From: Paramicrosporidium saccamoebae
Taxonomy: Eukaryota > Rozellomycota
Assembly (NCBI GenBank): GCA_002794465.1
Contig: MTSL01000050.1
Location: 3,164 to 67,163 of the forward strand
Length of the DNA: 64,000 nt
Direction of reading: 5' to 3'
Shown here: in pieces, positions 15,455-26,306 of the stretch
Numbering within the stretch: the stretch's first letter is position 1
Layout of the letters: the number at the start of each line of letters is the position of its first letter
Translations under genes and position numbers: made by a program
The notes under the pieces: model-generated
Databases searched by the model: none
The model's input: the letters and a program-made list of their open reading frames with translations, nothing else
What the model was told of the DNA's origin: nothing

Positions 15455-16933
15455 ATGTGGTTGACCGGCCATTTCCGCAACAGGACTCCGCAACTCTTCA
15501 GGAGTACTCTTCTGGTAAAGAATCCAAGCTCGTTTTAATATGAAGGGCTTTTCGCAGCGTTGTGCGCTGTCGATTCATGAGCATCAGTCCATGGGACTCC
15601 TCGCAAAGTACGGGATTCCTGTCCCACGAGGCCAACTGGCAAAGACACCTGAAGAAGCCTATAAAATAGCCGAATCTTTTGGTACACCGTCGTGGCTGGT
15701 ACGTAATGATTAGAAGCTAATGATCTGGTGGTTAAGGCTCAGGTTCTTGCGGGTGGACGAGGAAAAGGAACCTTTGACAGCGGAGTTGTCGGCGGAGTGC
15801 AGATTGCCTCGAGTCCTGAAGAGGTGCGAGACTATGCTCAAGGGATGCTGGGTCGACGTTTAATAACCAAGCAGACTGGTGCTGCAGGAAGGCCATGCAA
15901 TTCAGTACCTCTCAACTTGCGAGCCATAGTCTATAGATTTTTATTGTCGAGAGGCTGTACTCGAGAAAAGACTTTTATTTGGCCATCCTTCTCGACCGTC
16001 ACTCAAACGTAATGGATGAGAGCTTGGTAGCAATAGTTTAGGGACTCACACTGATGGGAAGTCGACGCGGCGGAGTTGACATTGAGGCGGTTGCTGCAGA
16101 AGAGCCGTCAGCGATTATAACCACTCCGATTCCCCAAGGAGGTGCGCTCCACTGCACCCACTAATATATTTGTAGAGGTTGACAAGAATAGTCTCAAACA
16201 ATTCTTGGACAAGATGGGAATAAACCCCAAAAACACTGATGCAACCGTGGAAATAATCCAAAAGATGCTTCGTCTATTCCGCGAGAAAGATGCCACTCTT
16301 CTTGAGATTAATCCATTTGTTGAGACCTCAACCGGAAACATGGTCTGTTTGGACGCAAAAATCAGTTTTGACGACAATGCTGATTTTCGCCAGCCCGATC
16401 TCTTCTCCATGAGAGACCCGACCCAGGAAGATGCTCGCGAAGTACGTGCTGCCGAGCACAAGCTGAACTATATTGGGCTGGATGGCCACATTGGGTGCTT
16501 AGTTAATGGTGCTGGGTTGGCAATGGCGACTATGGACATTATCAAGTTGCATGGTGGAGAGCCCGCAAATTTCTTGGATGTTGGTGGAAGTGCCACAGCC
16601 GATCAGGTGGAGCAGGCCATTAGAATTCTGGGAGAAGATAGTACCGTAAAGGCTGTCCTTGTCAATATTTTTGGAGGCATTATGCGCTGCGACATTATCG
16701 CCGAGGGGATTCTGAACGCCGTCAAGTCTGATAAACTGAGGGTTCCGTTGGTTGTGCGATTGCTGGGGACCAATATGCAAGAAGCCAAAGAAGCGATTGC
16801 AAAGAGCAAACTTGAAGTTTTTGCCTGCGATGATCTTGACGAGGCTGCCAAGAAGGCCGTTTCTCTAGCGAAAATTGTGGAGCTTGCCGATTCGGCCAAC
16901 GTCAAAATCGTGATTGGAGATGCTAAGCAATAA
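15455..16933 (+). CDS. LSC2: Succinyl-CoA ligase beta subunit, mitochondrial
   Basis: Catalyses the nucleotide-forming step of the TCA cycle (succinyl-CoA to succinate) together with the alpha subunit. Six exons (15455-15514, 15546-15681, 15717-15904, 15937-16008, 16042-16141, 16176-16933; introns 31-35 nt) give 437 residues. The first exon encodes a basic, Arg-rich leader ([18 protein letters not shown]) that fits a mitochondrial presequence; an in-frame ATG at 15541 is an alternative but lacks it. ATP-grasp features: [42 protein letters not shown] and LDAKISFD. The C-terminal ligase domain has [25 protein letters not shown] and [11 protein letters not shown] cannot tell ADP from GDP specificity. 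The TCA role and the leader support a respiring mitochondrion. Confidence 0.95.
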
Positions 16934-16984
16934 TGAGAGAGTAGGCGATTCAGGGATTCCAATAAAGGGACTATGTGCGAGTAT

Positions 16985-17100
16985 TGTCGCGTAGTGGGGA
17001 TAAATAGTATGATACACATCTCCCTGCCCTCAATACTCAGCAGAGCGATCCACTCTAGCACACAAATACCCAACTAATCAACCCTCTGCCTCTACGTCAT
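16985..17100 (-). repeat. Dispersed intergenic repeat, copy C (deleted)
   Basis: About 115 bp on the opposite strand to copies A and B. Read on the minus strand it runs TGACGTAGAGG ... TGTGTGCTAGAGTGGATCGC ... GAGATGTGTATC ... CCCCACTACGCGACA, so both ends are kept while internal blocks are missing. It lies in the 350-bp gap between LSC2 and CCT6, which otherwise shows nothing. Confidence 0.7.
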
Positions 17101-17283
17101 ACAGGAACCGAGACCATGGTATGGAGCTAAAACCCTTAGTAAAAAAACCAAGTCTGTGTCACGGACCAGACCCTTTAATAAACATGAGGTTCCCAATCTA
17201 TAGCGTCATGCATTTATTGATGCCAGGGTGGAACGTTCGAGAAGAGAGGCCTGGTGCTATTGCAACACTCACTTCTCTACAAA

Positions 17284-18964
17284 ATGTCTTCTGTACAACT
17301 GCTGAACCCAAATGCGGACGTGGCTCGTAGAAACTTGGCATTACAGGTCAACATGAATGCGGCCTTGGGTCTGCAGAATGTCGTCAAGACCAATCTTGGG
17401 CCTCGAGGAACATTGAAAATGTACTATTTGCTGGTGTGGAATTTACCATTAGGCTTGTCAGCGGCTCTGGAGACATTAAGCTCACCAAAGACGGAAAAGT
17501 ACTGCTGCATGAGATGGTATCAACTTTGGGTTCAAACTAATTCCTCAGAGTATCATCCATCCCACTGCTGCCTTGATTGCCCGCTCAGCGACAGCCCAGG
17601 ACGATATTACTGGCGATGGCACCACAAGTAACGTCATCTTAATTGGCGAACTCTTGAAGCAGTCCGAAAAGTATGTATCAGACGGCCTTCACCCTCGTGT
17701 GATTACTGAGGGCTTCGAGCTGGCCAAGAAGGAGGCGCTCAAGTTTTTGGATGAATTCCGTATTGTCAAAGCAAACGGCATTGACAGAGAAACGCTGATA
17801 TCTGTCTCTCGTACTTCCTTGCGCACCAAGGTCCCTGTAGCCGTTGCGGATAATTTAACCGAGGCTATTGTCGAGGCTGTTTTTACTGTGAAAAAGGACA
17901 ATTTGCCCATCGATTTACATATGGTTGAAGTTATGAAGATGCAGCACCAGTCTGCCATGGATACCCGCTTGATTAAGGGACTTGTCCTTGATCACGGCGG
18001 CCGTCACCCCGACATGCCTAAACGCCTCGAAAACTGTTATATTTTGAACCTGAACGTGTCTCTGGAGTATGAAAAAACTGAGATTAACTCTGGGTTTTAT
18101 TATTCCTCTGCAGAGCAGCGCGATCGCCTTGTTCAGAGCGAGAGAAGTCACACTGACGCCAAAGTTCGACGTATTATCGAGCTGAAGAAGCTTGTATGTG
18201 ATGGAACCAACAAGTCCTTTGTGGTTGTCAATCAAAAGGGAATCGATCCCTTGTCACTGGACATGCTGGCTAAGCAAGGTATTATGGCCTTGCGGCGAGC
18301 GAAACGACGCAACGGCGAACGCCTGCAGCTCATATCTGGGGGAATAGTCCAGAACTCTGTTGAAGATTTGTCCCTGGATATTCTCGGATATGCTGGACTT
18401 GTCTACGAGCAGTCGATTGGAGAGGATAAGTATACTTTTATTGAGCAAGTTGCCAAGCCCCAATCTGCCACGATTCTCGTCAAGGGACCCAATCAGCACA
18501 CCATTATCCAGATTAATGATGCCATTCGTGATGGCCTGCGGGCTGTTAAAAATGCAATTGAAGACAACAGCGTTGTTCCAGGTGCTGGTGCGTTTCAAAT
18601 CGCTCTTCACGCTCGTCTCATGAAGTTCAAGGAGAGTGTCAGCGGACGTGCCAAGCTTGGTGTGCAAGCATTTGCTGATGCTCAACTTGTTATTCCCAAG
18701 GCGCTTGCCCAGAATGCTGGACTTGATCAACAGGATTGTCTGCTTCTCCTGCAAGAAGAATTCCAGAAAGGCCGCATTGTTGGTCTTAATCTGACCACAG
18801 GAGGTGTCCTTGACCCGCGTGCAGAGGGCATTTGGGACAACTATCGTGTTTTGAGACATTTGTTAAATGCATGCACCGTAATTGCCAGCAATTTGCTTCT
18901 CGTGGATGAAATTATGCGTGCTGGCCGTTCCAGTCTCAAAACTAACCCTGAAGGGGAGCCCTAA
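17284..18964 (+). CDS. CCT6: Chaperonin CCT zeta subunit
   Basis: One of eight subunits of the cytosolic TRiC/CCT chaperonin that folds actin, tubulin and WD40 proteins. Exons are 17284-17420, 17453-17516 and 17549-18964 (538 residues; two 32-nt introns). Group II chaperonin motifs: [19 protein letters not shown], the catalytic GDGTTS and a late GAGAF. Zeta-type context includes [56 protein letters not shown] and VDEIMRAG. The first two introns interrupt conserved motifs, so the joints are secure. The gene is convergent with the homeodomain gene downstream. Confidence 0.96.
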
Positions 18965-19086
18965 GGTTTGGTCACATGAGCAGCGTGATATAATGATGAA
19001 CGCAGTATATTTACAGAAACATAAATTTTCACTTGATCTACAAACCAGAACTATAACGAGTAGATGGTGGAGTGGACACTAATGAT

Positions 19087-19620
19087 TCATGTGTAGTCGG
19101 CTGTTGATTCTGGGCCGTGCACAGAAGTCTCATTAGGGGTGGCCGGTCTCCAGAGCCGCTCTTTATCAAGACTGTGGCTGGCGTCAGTGTAGAAGACGAC
19201 AGGCTTCATCCATCTTATCGACAATTTTTGTCCTGGCGGTGGTCTATCCACGCCACGCGCTCGATTCCTAGCTGCCTGTCTCCGATTCTGGAACCAGACT
19301 TGGATTGTCCGCGATGTGAGTGTCAGCTGCCTGGCGAGTCGTTCCCTCATATCACGAGTTGGGAAGTGGACGCCACTGTCAAAGAGGCTTTGCAGGGCGC
19401 AGGTCTGTTCGGGAGAGATGCGCTTCCTCGGAACCTTGGTCCGTGGCATTAGATAGGGCGAGACTGAGGGCGAGGTGGAGCCGGAGAGTGAGCATAGCGA
19501 GGCAACTGAGCTAATGGATGCTAGCCGTTCTTGGCGGGGTTCAGGGTCCAACGTCCGTTTGGTAGAGGGCGAGTCGAGGACATTGACGGCATCAATTAGA
19601 CAGGACAGATTATCAAACAT
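19087..19620 (-). CDS. Homeodomain protein 1
   Basis: Single-exon gene of 177 residues. A homeodomain lies at about residues 63-121; its recognition helix reads TIQVWFQNRRQAARNR with the invariant Trp, Phe, Asn and Arg in place. There is no three-residue TALE insertion, so it is a typical 60-residue type. The flanks are Ser/Pro-rich and low in structure. Probably a sequence-specific nuclear DNA-binding factor; targets are unknown. The ATG at 19620 is used; the codon before it is GTG. A second, divergent homeodomain gene stands at 33810-34448. No mating-type HMG box or pheromone gene is seen near either. Confidence 0.85.
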   Translation of the reverse strand: MFDNLSCLIDAVNVLDSPSTKRTLDPEPRQERLASISSVASLCSLSGSTSPSVSPYLMPRTKVPRKRISPEQTCALQSLFDSGVHFPTRDMRERLARQLTLTSRTIQVWFQNRRQAARNRARGVDRPPPGQKLSIRWMKPVVFYTDASHSLDKERLWRPATPNETSVHGPESTADYT

Positions 19621-19779
19621 CACTTGTTGCAGTGGATTCGCGACAAAGATGAGACGTGCTCAACCACCCTACAAGTGATCTCGCAATCTACGCGCCGCAA
19701 TTAAAATAGCTATTGAACAACATTGCCGATTTTGGCTAGATGCATTCTTCCTCTTTAGGGAATGAGTAGTATTAAATCA

Positions 19780-22416
19780 TTATTGAAAAATATCTTGGTT
19801 TCCTGGTGCACCGCTCCGGGCAGTCAGTCGCCGAAGATCCTTTAGCAGGTTTCCGATTAGCAAATAATCCTCCTTGTCTTTGGTCGTAAGTGGCTGCAAG
19901 AGTTCGAATGAGGGCGAGGCGGCTGCGGAGAGGTGACGAATATCAACTTCTTTCTGCATAGAATCCGCCGATGAATGCCGTTCAATTGACAATAGGAGAA
20001 TTAGTAACACAGCCTCAATTGTCGTTAAATGGACTTTGGATGCAGACCTTTTGATCATTGCAATTGATCCATCCAGAATCGCAATTAGGAGACTTAATGA
20101 TATCATGGTTGACCGATTCCCACCATCCGTGGATTCATTGTTAAAGTTCAAAATTTGCACAGTCTGATCAGCAGAGATGCAAGTGGCCATCAAACGAACA
20201 CAAGTATTGATGATAGAGCTCACAGACTCGCACCATTCTCTTTCGGCAGAACTGCTTATTGTCCTCGTGAGCAAATGTGACAAAATAGACAGGCGCGCCA
20301 GACGAGTTTGAGGGGACGCAGTTTGTGCAAACAGCTGAGAGATTAGAGAAACAAGTTCAAGATGCTCGTCGCTAGATGGGAACTGCAACTTGAATCGTAT
20401 CAAGCTCTCAAACACTATTGATCGATTTGAGACGAGAGCTGAGACTGAATTGAAAATTACCCCCGTAGAGTCGGTGGCGAGGATGAGGAGCAGACGCGCC
20501 AACGGAAGGAGCACCAAATGCCAGCGATGCTCTGCAAGGGCCGCATTAGGGGATGTAAATTCCTGGGAATCGACAGTTCGATGCCAGTCCAAAACACGAA
20601 GGCCTACGATCGTGTCAATGAGGCCCGCTTCAAGCAAGCGTTCGCCTCCCAAAGGTTCAGAAGCGAGCTTTTGCAAAAGCGCAAATCGACTGCGCCATAG
20701 GAACAAGGAATTAAGAGTTTGACAGCTAGGATTGATGACGGAAATCATCGTATTGTCGTCGATGCGGACAGAAGCAACAAGATTCTTAATGTAGCCGATA
20801 CGAACAAGACGATCAATCGGCGATACATCAGGAATGAGACAAATCATGTCACGTAAAAAGGTAGTGGCCATTGTCTTCCAACCATCAGCGTCTACAGCGG
20901 GGACTACAGAATCCACGGCAGCAATTTCAATTAACCGAACATGCTCCTTGCTGAGAAGGCTCTTTAGAGAGGACAAGCCTGACGCGTCCTGGGACATGAG
21001 ATGCGATGCCTCGCAAATAACGGAATACAAGTAGCCCCGACAGGGGAGATTGGAGTCAGGACGGAGAATGCCCCTAATCGCACCCGCGGCCAGAGCTGAC
21101 ACTTCATCTCCCGATAGAATGGGTAATTCAGCAGAATCAACTCGACGGAAGAAGCCGCTGGCAATGGCCACGGACAGTGCGGCGCAATTTTCCAGAATAA
21201 CATGATCTGCGCTCTGATTTGCTTGCAACCTGCCAATAACGGGGACAATTGAAGTAACAAGGTGAGACTGAATGGAAAGGATGGCCTGGCGATCATAGGG
21301 AATACGATCAAGGGATGCAAGAACGAGCTGGGAAATCTTGGCATTGGCGCGGACCAAAGATCCAGCGGCAGAAACAATCTGATCGTGAACGACAGAAGGC
21401 AGCGCTGACAAGTACTCTGAAGTCAGTACCGACTCTACAGAAGACATCATCACTGCCACAAGCGACTGGCCGGCATCCAATGGAGCTTCAGCGGACTCTT
21501 TCTCGCCAATGGTTCCGCGGGCCAAGACCGTGGAGAGTTTTCGTGCATAGCTCCATGCACCTTCGGCCATTGACGTGTGCAAGTCGAGCATGGCGCCTTT
21601 GAGTAGAGCGGCTTTCTGCTGCATCTCCAAGATGGTATATCCAATATCGGTGAGATCTACTGGCTCACGAGCAACAAACACAAGTTGCTTTCTGAAAAAG
21701 TCTTCTTGATCACGGAGGTAATTTGCAGTGGCCCTACTAGTACGTGGATTTGACAGAAGCGCCACCAGCAGCTCATAGCATTTCAGGCCAAAACTCGGGT
21801 GATCCAGCGCAACGATTGGAGTTGAAGGATGTCCCAGTCCAAAGGCCAAAAGTTCAAGGACAAGATGAAGACAGCTAAATTGGACGCCCTCATGCGAGGA
21901 GGGATGCAATATGGTTGCCGCACACGTTGTCAAGGAAGGATTAAATCCCAAAAGATAATGTGCCAAGTTGTAGCCAGGTTTGGACACGTTTCGAATCAGA
22001 AAATCAACAATCTGCAAACGAACCAAATTGGAGAGACCAAAAGAGGCAATAAAGCCCTCTTCATCATGGGCACGTTCATGCCAGCCCCGCCCATCCCCAG
22101 AAATAAGCGAAACTTGTTCCGTTTCCTCCCGTTCAAGGCGTCGTACAAATGCTTCCATTATGGACGGCAGCTCACCTGCTGCTTCCAATATAGAGTACAA
22201 CTTGTGGGTCGAATGGGGTGTTGCAGCTGCAAAGACGGGCGAATCTGCCATGTCTGCGATTGCGTGAAGCGCGGCAACGCTTACTTCTAGGTTCTCGGGA
22301 TAGTCCACAAGACGGAAAATTTGGACGACTAAATCCCGGCGACTTCTTTGCAAAGGGTCGCTCCCCGTGGCTCCGTACAGGTCGAACGGTCCAAGAATTG
22401 AAAATATTCTACGCAT
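19780..22416 (-). CDS. NUP192: Nup192/Nup205-like nucleoporin, short form
   Basis: Single-exon 878-residue protein made of repeated amphipathic helices with no enzyme motif. The region about residues 130-270 resembles Nup192/205 inner-ring nucleoporins: a LLIRNVSK-type helix followed by NLAHYLLGF, then CYELLVALLSNPRTSRATANYLRDQEDFFRKQL. Family members are about 1,600-2,000 residues, so this matches only roughly the C-terminal half. Upstream space is taken by RPB8 on the other strand, so no missing N-terminal exons fit nearby. It could be a truncated Nup192/205 or a Nup188 relative. Expected place: inner ring of the nuclear pore. Assignment rests on motif memory, not an alignment. Confidence 0.65.
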   Translation of the reverse strand: MRRIFSILGPFDLYGATGSDPLQRSRRDLVVQIFRLVDYPENLEVSVAALHAIADMADSPVFAAATPHSTHKLYSILEAAGELPSIMEAFVRRLEREETEQVSLISGDGRGWHERAHDEEGFIASFGLSNLVRLQIVDFLIRNVSKPGYNLAHYLLGFNPSLTTCAATILHPSSHEGVQFSCLHLVLELLAFGLGHPSTPIVALDHPSFGLKCYELLVALLSNPRTSRATANYLRDQEDFFRKQLVFVAREPVDLTDIGYTILEMQQKAALLKGAMLDLHTSMAEGAWSYARKLSTVLARGTIGEKESAEAPLDAGQSLVAVMMSSVESVLTSEYLSALPSVVHDQIVSAAGSLVRANAKISQLVLASLDRIPYDRQAILSIQSHLVTSIVPVIGRLQANQSADHVILENCAALSVAIASGFFRRVDSAELPILSGDEVSALAAGAIRGILRPDSNLPCRGYLYSVICEASHLMSQDASGLSSLKSLLSKEHVRLIEIAAVDSVVPAVDADGWKTMATTFLRDMICLIPDVSPIDRLVRIGYIKNLVASVRIDDNTMISVINPSCQTLNSLFLWRSRFALLQKLASEPLGGERLLEAGLIDTIVGLRVLDWHRTVDSQEFTSPNAALAEHRWHLVLLPLARLLLILATDSTGVIFNSVSALVSNRSIVFESLIRFKLQFPSSDEHLELVSLISQLFAQTASPQTRLARLSILSHLLTRTISSSAEREWCESVSSIINTCVRLMATCISADQTVQILNFNNESTDGGNRSTMISLSLLIAILDGSIAMIKRSASKVHLTTIEAVLLILLLSIERHSSADSMQKEVDIRHLSAAASPSFELLQPLTTKDKEDYLLIGNLLKDLRRLTARSGAPGNQDIFQ

Positions 22417-22582
22417 GAATTATATGGTGCTAGTAGACATTACGTGTTCCAAAAATTGGTTCTCACATCCTCACTCATACTCTTTGTCAATGCCATTTCC
22501 CAGAGGCGACGACCTAGTCTGGGATTTCAAGCCGGGGCCCGCCAGGAGTGCCGTCTCCAGCAGTAGCACTAGCGCTTGCGCC

Positions 22583-23047
22583 ATGACAGATTTTTTGCTG
22601 GACGACGTTTTTGAGATAACAGCAGTGGACCCTGATGGGAAAAAGTTTGACCGCGTCTCCCGGATCCAGGCCAAAAGTGACAACTATGACATGTCCCTCC
22701 TGCTTGACGTTAATGTCGAGCTTTACGCTCTCCAGAAAGCCCAGAAATTTACCCTCGTCCTTACCAAGAGTATAGCGTTGGATGCATCGGTGGGCGCTGA
22801 TGCTGCTTGGCGTTCAGATGCTGGCCCAACTTTGGCTGACAAGTACGAGTATGTAATGTATGGACGGGTTTTCAAGTTTGAGGACATTTCAACTGCTCGA
22901 ATGTAAGAGAATATTTCTTGGCTTAACCTCTCTAGGGCTGTTTATGTGTCGTTTGGCGGCCTGTTGATGCGCCTGGAAGCTGACCCGCGACACTTTTTGG
23001 AAATTACCATAGGCTCCAATATTTACTTGCTCATGCGCAAGGTTTAG
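22583..23047 (+). CDS. RPB8: RNA polymerase subunit RPB8 (common subunit)
   Basis: OB-fold subunit shared by RNA polymerases I, II and III. Exons are 22583-22902 and 22936-23047 with a 33-nt intron, giving 143 residues (family about 145-150). Hallmarks: LLDDVFEITAVDPDGKKFDRVSR at the start, then MSLLLDVNVELY, KYEYVMYGRVFKFE, and after the intron VYVSFGGLLMRLEAD and NIYLLMRKV at the end. The ATG at 22583 matches the usual N-terminus; an in-frame ATG at 22493 would add 30 Ser/Ala-rich residues and cannot be ruled out. Divergent from the nucleoporin gene. Its stop is 54 bp before HDA1. Confidence 0.93.
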
Positions 23048-23101
23048 AAACCCGTGTTCTTTAAATTAAATAAACAATTGTCCGTATCCAGCTGGGGAGT
23101 G

Positions 23102-25182
23102 ATGAGCAATGGTAGTGATGTTGTTGTGCTATTACCACATCTTAAAGCCTTAGCTGGCAACGGCAAGAGCCGTGGCCCTACCAAAGGAAAAACGGGCTAC
23201 ACATTCGATGAGCGTATGCTCTACCACCGTGATCCAGAGGACGACCACCCCGAACAGCCTGCAAGAATTGAGGGGATTCTGCAGCTATTCCAAGAACTCG
23301 GTCTGCTTGAAAGATGTATTCATATTGCCGCCGGTAAACTGCCAACCGAGGCGCTTCAAGCCGTACATTCCCAAGAGCTGTTGACGTTCATCGACCAACT
23401 TCCTGGTACACCTGTCGCGCAATGCTTACTCTAGGTACCAATATAGAGACTCTAGTTGAGGTTGTGAAAGAGATGGACTCGGTTTACCTATGTCCAGAAA
23501 GCGAGATTGCAGCAAAGGCGGCTGTCACATGCACAACTAAGATTGCCCGCGACATTGCTATGGGGAAGATTGGCAATGGTTTTGCATTGGTGAGACCTCC
23601 TGGACACCATGCGGAGCCTGACAAGGTACTCTTTCTTGTGGAGATGTAATTTTTAGGCAATGGGATTTTGTATTTTTAACAATGTTGCTGTGGCTGCAAA
23701 AGAGCTCCAGCGGCTTGGATTGGCGCGGAAGATTATAATATTGGATTGGGACATTCATTACGGCAACGGAACCCAAAAGATTTTCGCCTCTGATCCTGAT
23801 GTTCTTTTCATCTCGATTCATCGGTATGACGATGGGAAATTCTACCCAAGTGACGTTGAGGGAAGTCCAACATATGTTGGCGAGGCTTCTGCTTTGGGAT
23901 CCTCGGTAAATATTGGCTGGAATGGTCCTGGGGTTACGGATGCGGATTATGCGGCAGCATTTTCGCGAATCGTGATGCCAATCGCCGCGGAATTTAGACC
24001 CGACTTTGTCTTTGTCTCTGCTGGCTTTGATGCTGCCCAGGACGATCCTATCGGAGAATGTCTTGTAACTCCTAATGGATTTGCCCAGATGACGCATCAA
24101 CTGATGAGCCTTGCGGCTGGTAAAGTGCTACTTGTGCTTGAAGGAGGATATAATGTGCCTGTAATTTCTAACTGTGCCGTATCCTGTCTCAAGACTCTCT
24201 TGGGGGATCCTATTCCATATGTAAATACACAATCAAAAGCCACAGTCCCTTCAGAACAAGCCTCCAAGGCCATCTCTGCCACCATTAAAGCACAATCAGC
24301 ATACTGGAAATCACTCTATCCCAAGCATCATCAACTACGGGACGATTTTGGCGGAATAACCACACTACAACGTATGTCTGTCAACAGAGTGTTTACTTTG
24401 TAGGGGTAACTGATGTATATTGGGGACATTTATGCCTCCGAAAGTTTAACATGATTTCATTACCCATTGCCGATCCCGACTTGCGGAATTTTTTCAAGGA
24501 GCGCGTGTTCATGACCGATAATGTTCTCGAGAGGCCAGCGGGGATTCTGGTGTTTGCCCATGAGAGGTATTGAATCCTTGCTTTTTTGATTGTACATAGT
24601 GGAACTGTGTACAACAGCGCCTCGGAATCAAATATTGCCAACCTTCAGAACTCTATGTTGCATCAACCGTTCCAAGGATATATCAAAGAGGCTTTAAGGG
24701 ACAATTGGGCTGTCATTGATTTGCATTATCCAGCTAAAGAATGGACGCTGAAACAAACACAGACCGGATCTCCAAAAGACTTGACGCTTCTGAACGAGTT
24801 GATGTTGTATATATGGGACCATTTCCTTGTACTTTCAGAGTCTCCAGACATATTTTTCGTATCTTCGGGTCTTCCGTCTTATGCCGTATGCCACCTACTC
24901 GATCAAAGGGCGGTACAACACAGAGTCAAAGGAGTTGTGGTCATTTCTCCAACGCTATATCTGCCTGTAGCATCTTCGGACCGTTCCGAATGGTATGGGA
25001 GCAACTCTCTTGTTATTGTACCAACAAAGCGTCCCGAAGGAACACCGATCGCCACTAATCCGTCATTTGGGCGCTGTGTTTCGGCTGGCAGTGAGGATCC
25101 TGCAGAGATTGCCACCATCGTGGCGCAGAGTCAAAATAGAGTCTTTTCATTCATCGAAGAGCGGACGCGAGGAGCCTGTTAA
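23102..25182 (+). CDS. HDA1: Class II histone deacetylase Hda1 with Arb2 domain
   Basis: Zinc-dependent lysine deacetylase. Exons are 23102-23405, 23435-23625, 23657-24371, 24404-24566 and 24600-25182 (651 residues; introns 29-33 nt). The HDAC domain has RPPGHHAEP, FCIFNNVAVAA, the metal ligands in LDWDIHYGNGT and SAGFDAAQDD, and LEGGYN. After about residue 405 follows an Arb2-type alpha/beta domain (GILVFAHE, ISLPIAD, FFVSSG), the arrangement of fungal Hda1. It likely acts in a repressive chromatin complex. Intron 2 splits the conserved AEPDKAMGFC segment, which secures the joint. The SANT protein at 38473-39540 is a possible member of another deacetylase complex. Confidence 0.95.
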
Positions 25183-25689
25183 ATAGTATTCGTCTGTGAC
25201 TGGTGATCCCGGTAGCTATCCCACGATCCGATGTATTTAAAGGTGATAGTCTATAATGGTGCCTTTAATAAAGAAATATTCTCGTCCACCGGCTTGGCAT
25301 TGTAATACTCCAAGTGGATCTATTGCGCAGTGAGAAGAACCCTAAAGCACGGCTAAAGTGCCAATCTTTCTGCTTCTCTCCTCTGACTCGTCTTTTAATG
25401 CCTAGTCCACTACGTATGACCCAGCTAATCGTTTCGCTACCTTACAACTCCACTTACAATGCTTATCAAAGACTGCGCATCCCCTGGATTAATACCAACT
25501 CTGACTTCTTATTTATTAACAGTTTTGTTTAGGAGCGCGTAAGACGCGTCTAAGTTCGCAGAAATTCTTCAAAGCCGACATTGTGGGATGATGCATATAC
25601 AGACTAGAGGTTTCAGTGCCCACTTCCAACCTCACAGATACGACTATTTAAAAGTCCAAACAACTTTATATAAACGCAGATACGACTTT
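25183..25689. other. Intergenic between convergent genes, about 0.5 kb
   Basis: Spacer between the ends of HDA1 and the G-gamma gene. It contains AATAAAG-like AT-rich blocks (near 25266) suitable for 3' ends and a short degenerate tandem similarity around 25620-25690 (two GATACGACT-TTTAAAAG/TTTAGAAG units). No conserved ORF or RNA gene is seen. Confidence 0.45.
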
Positions 25690-25944
25690 TTAGAAGCAAA
25701 TACAGCTCTTTTTCGCCTTTTGTTTTGAAGCAAAAGGACTTTGACCGGCGTGTGCAACAAACAGCAATGGGTCCTTTTCCGCGTTCATGTAATCAACAAG
25801 CCTACAGTTAATAATATGTTGGTTGTACGATTTGCATGCTTCTGACACGGGGATTCGATCGATATTGGCCATGCGCTCCATGACCGCATTGAGATCTTCA
25901 AGACGTTGCAGGTTCTCCTGCATGATGCTGACATTACCCACCAT
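25690..25944 (-). CDS. Heterotrimeric G-protein gamma subunit
   Basis: Exons on the minus strand are 25944-25829 and 25801-25690; the 27-nt intron (25802-25828, GTAC...TAG) is the shortest in the window. The spliced product is 75 residues: an N-terminal helix that would pair with G-beta, then RIPVSEACKSLVDYMNAEKD, PLLF, GQSPF and a basic tail ending KKSCICF. That order (SxACxxLxxY, DPLL, NPF-like, CAAX) is the G-gamma signature. The last residue Phe is compatible with prenylation of the Cys followed by ICMT methylation; an ICMT gene is at 40207-40887. Read without splicing the ORF is open but loses the signature. Expected at the plasma membrane in receptor signalling. Canonical microsporidia are not known for trimeric G proteins. 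Confidence 0.85.
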   Translation of the reverse strand: MVGNVSIMQENLQRLEDLNAVMERMANIDRIPVSEACKSYNQHIINCRLVDYMNAEKDPLLFVAHAGQSPFASKQKAKKSCICF

Positions 25945-26306
25945 TGTGTGCTCTCGTCGGCACCGAGCTGTTTATGAGGAGACTGGTGCTATTGGCCAGT
26001 TTCTGAATCCGGTCCCAAATTAAGCCAATCATAGCAGCACTACTAATAACAAATGGCGCTTGGTAATTTTTTGCCCCGTACACACGCAATCCCGGCCGCT
26101 CTATAAACATAGTAATGCGACATGCATCTCGGCTCGATTTGGAGCAGATTTAGAACCGGGTAGCAATGCAATAGCACAACCTCCAAGGGATAGGAAATAA
26201 ATCTGTTGCCAGGAGACGACAAGGGGTAAGCGCCGAGACGCTTGTAGTGTCCTGTCCCTTTGTCAGTGTCTGCTGTTTCTATCGTTTGCATAGCACACAC
26301 ATATCC
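25945..26306. other. Divergent intergenic region, G-gamma / RTF1
   Basis: 362-bp shared upstream region of G-gamma (minus) and RTF1 (plus). It has GC-rich and AT-rich patches but no recognised factor site, ORF or RNA. An unlikely 91-codon minus ORF overlaps the RTF1 start and is not supported. Confidence 0.45.
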
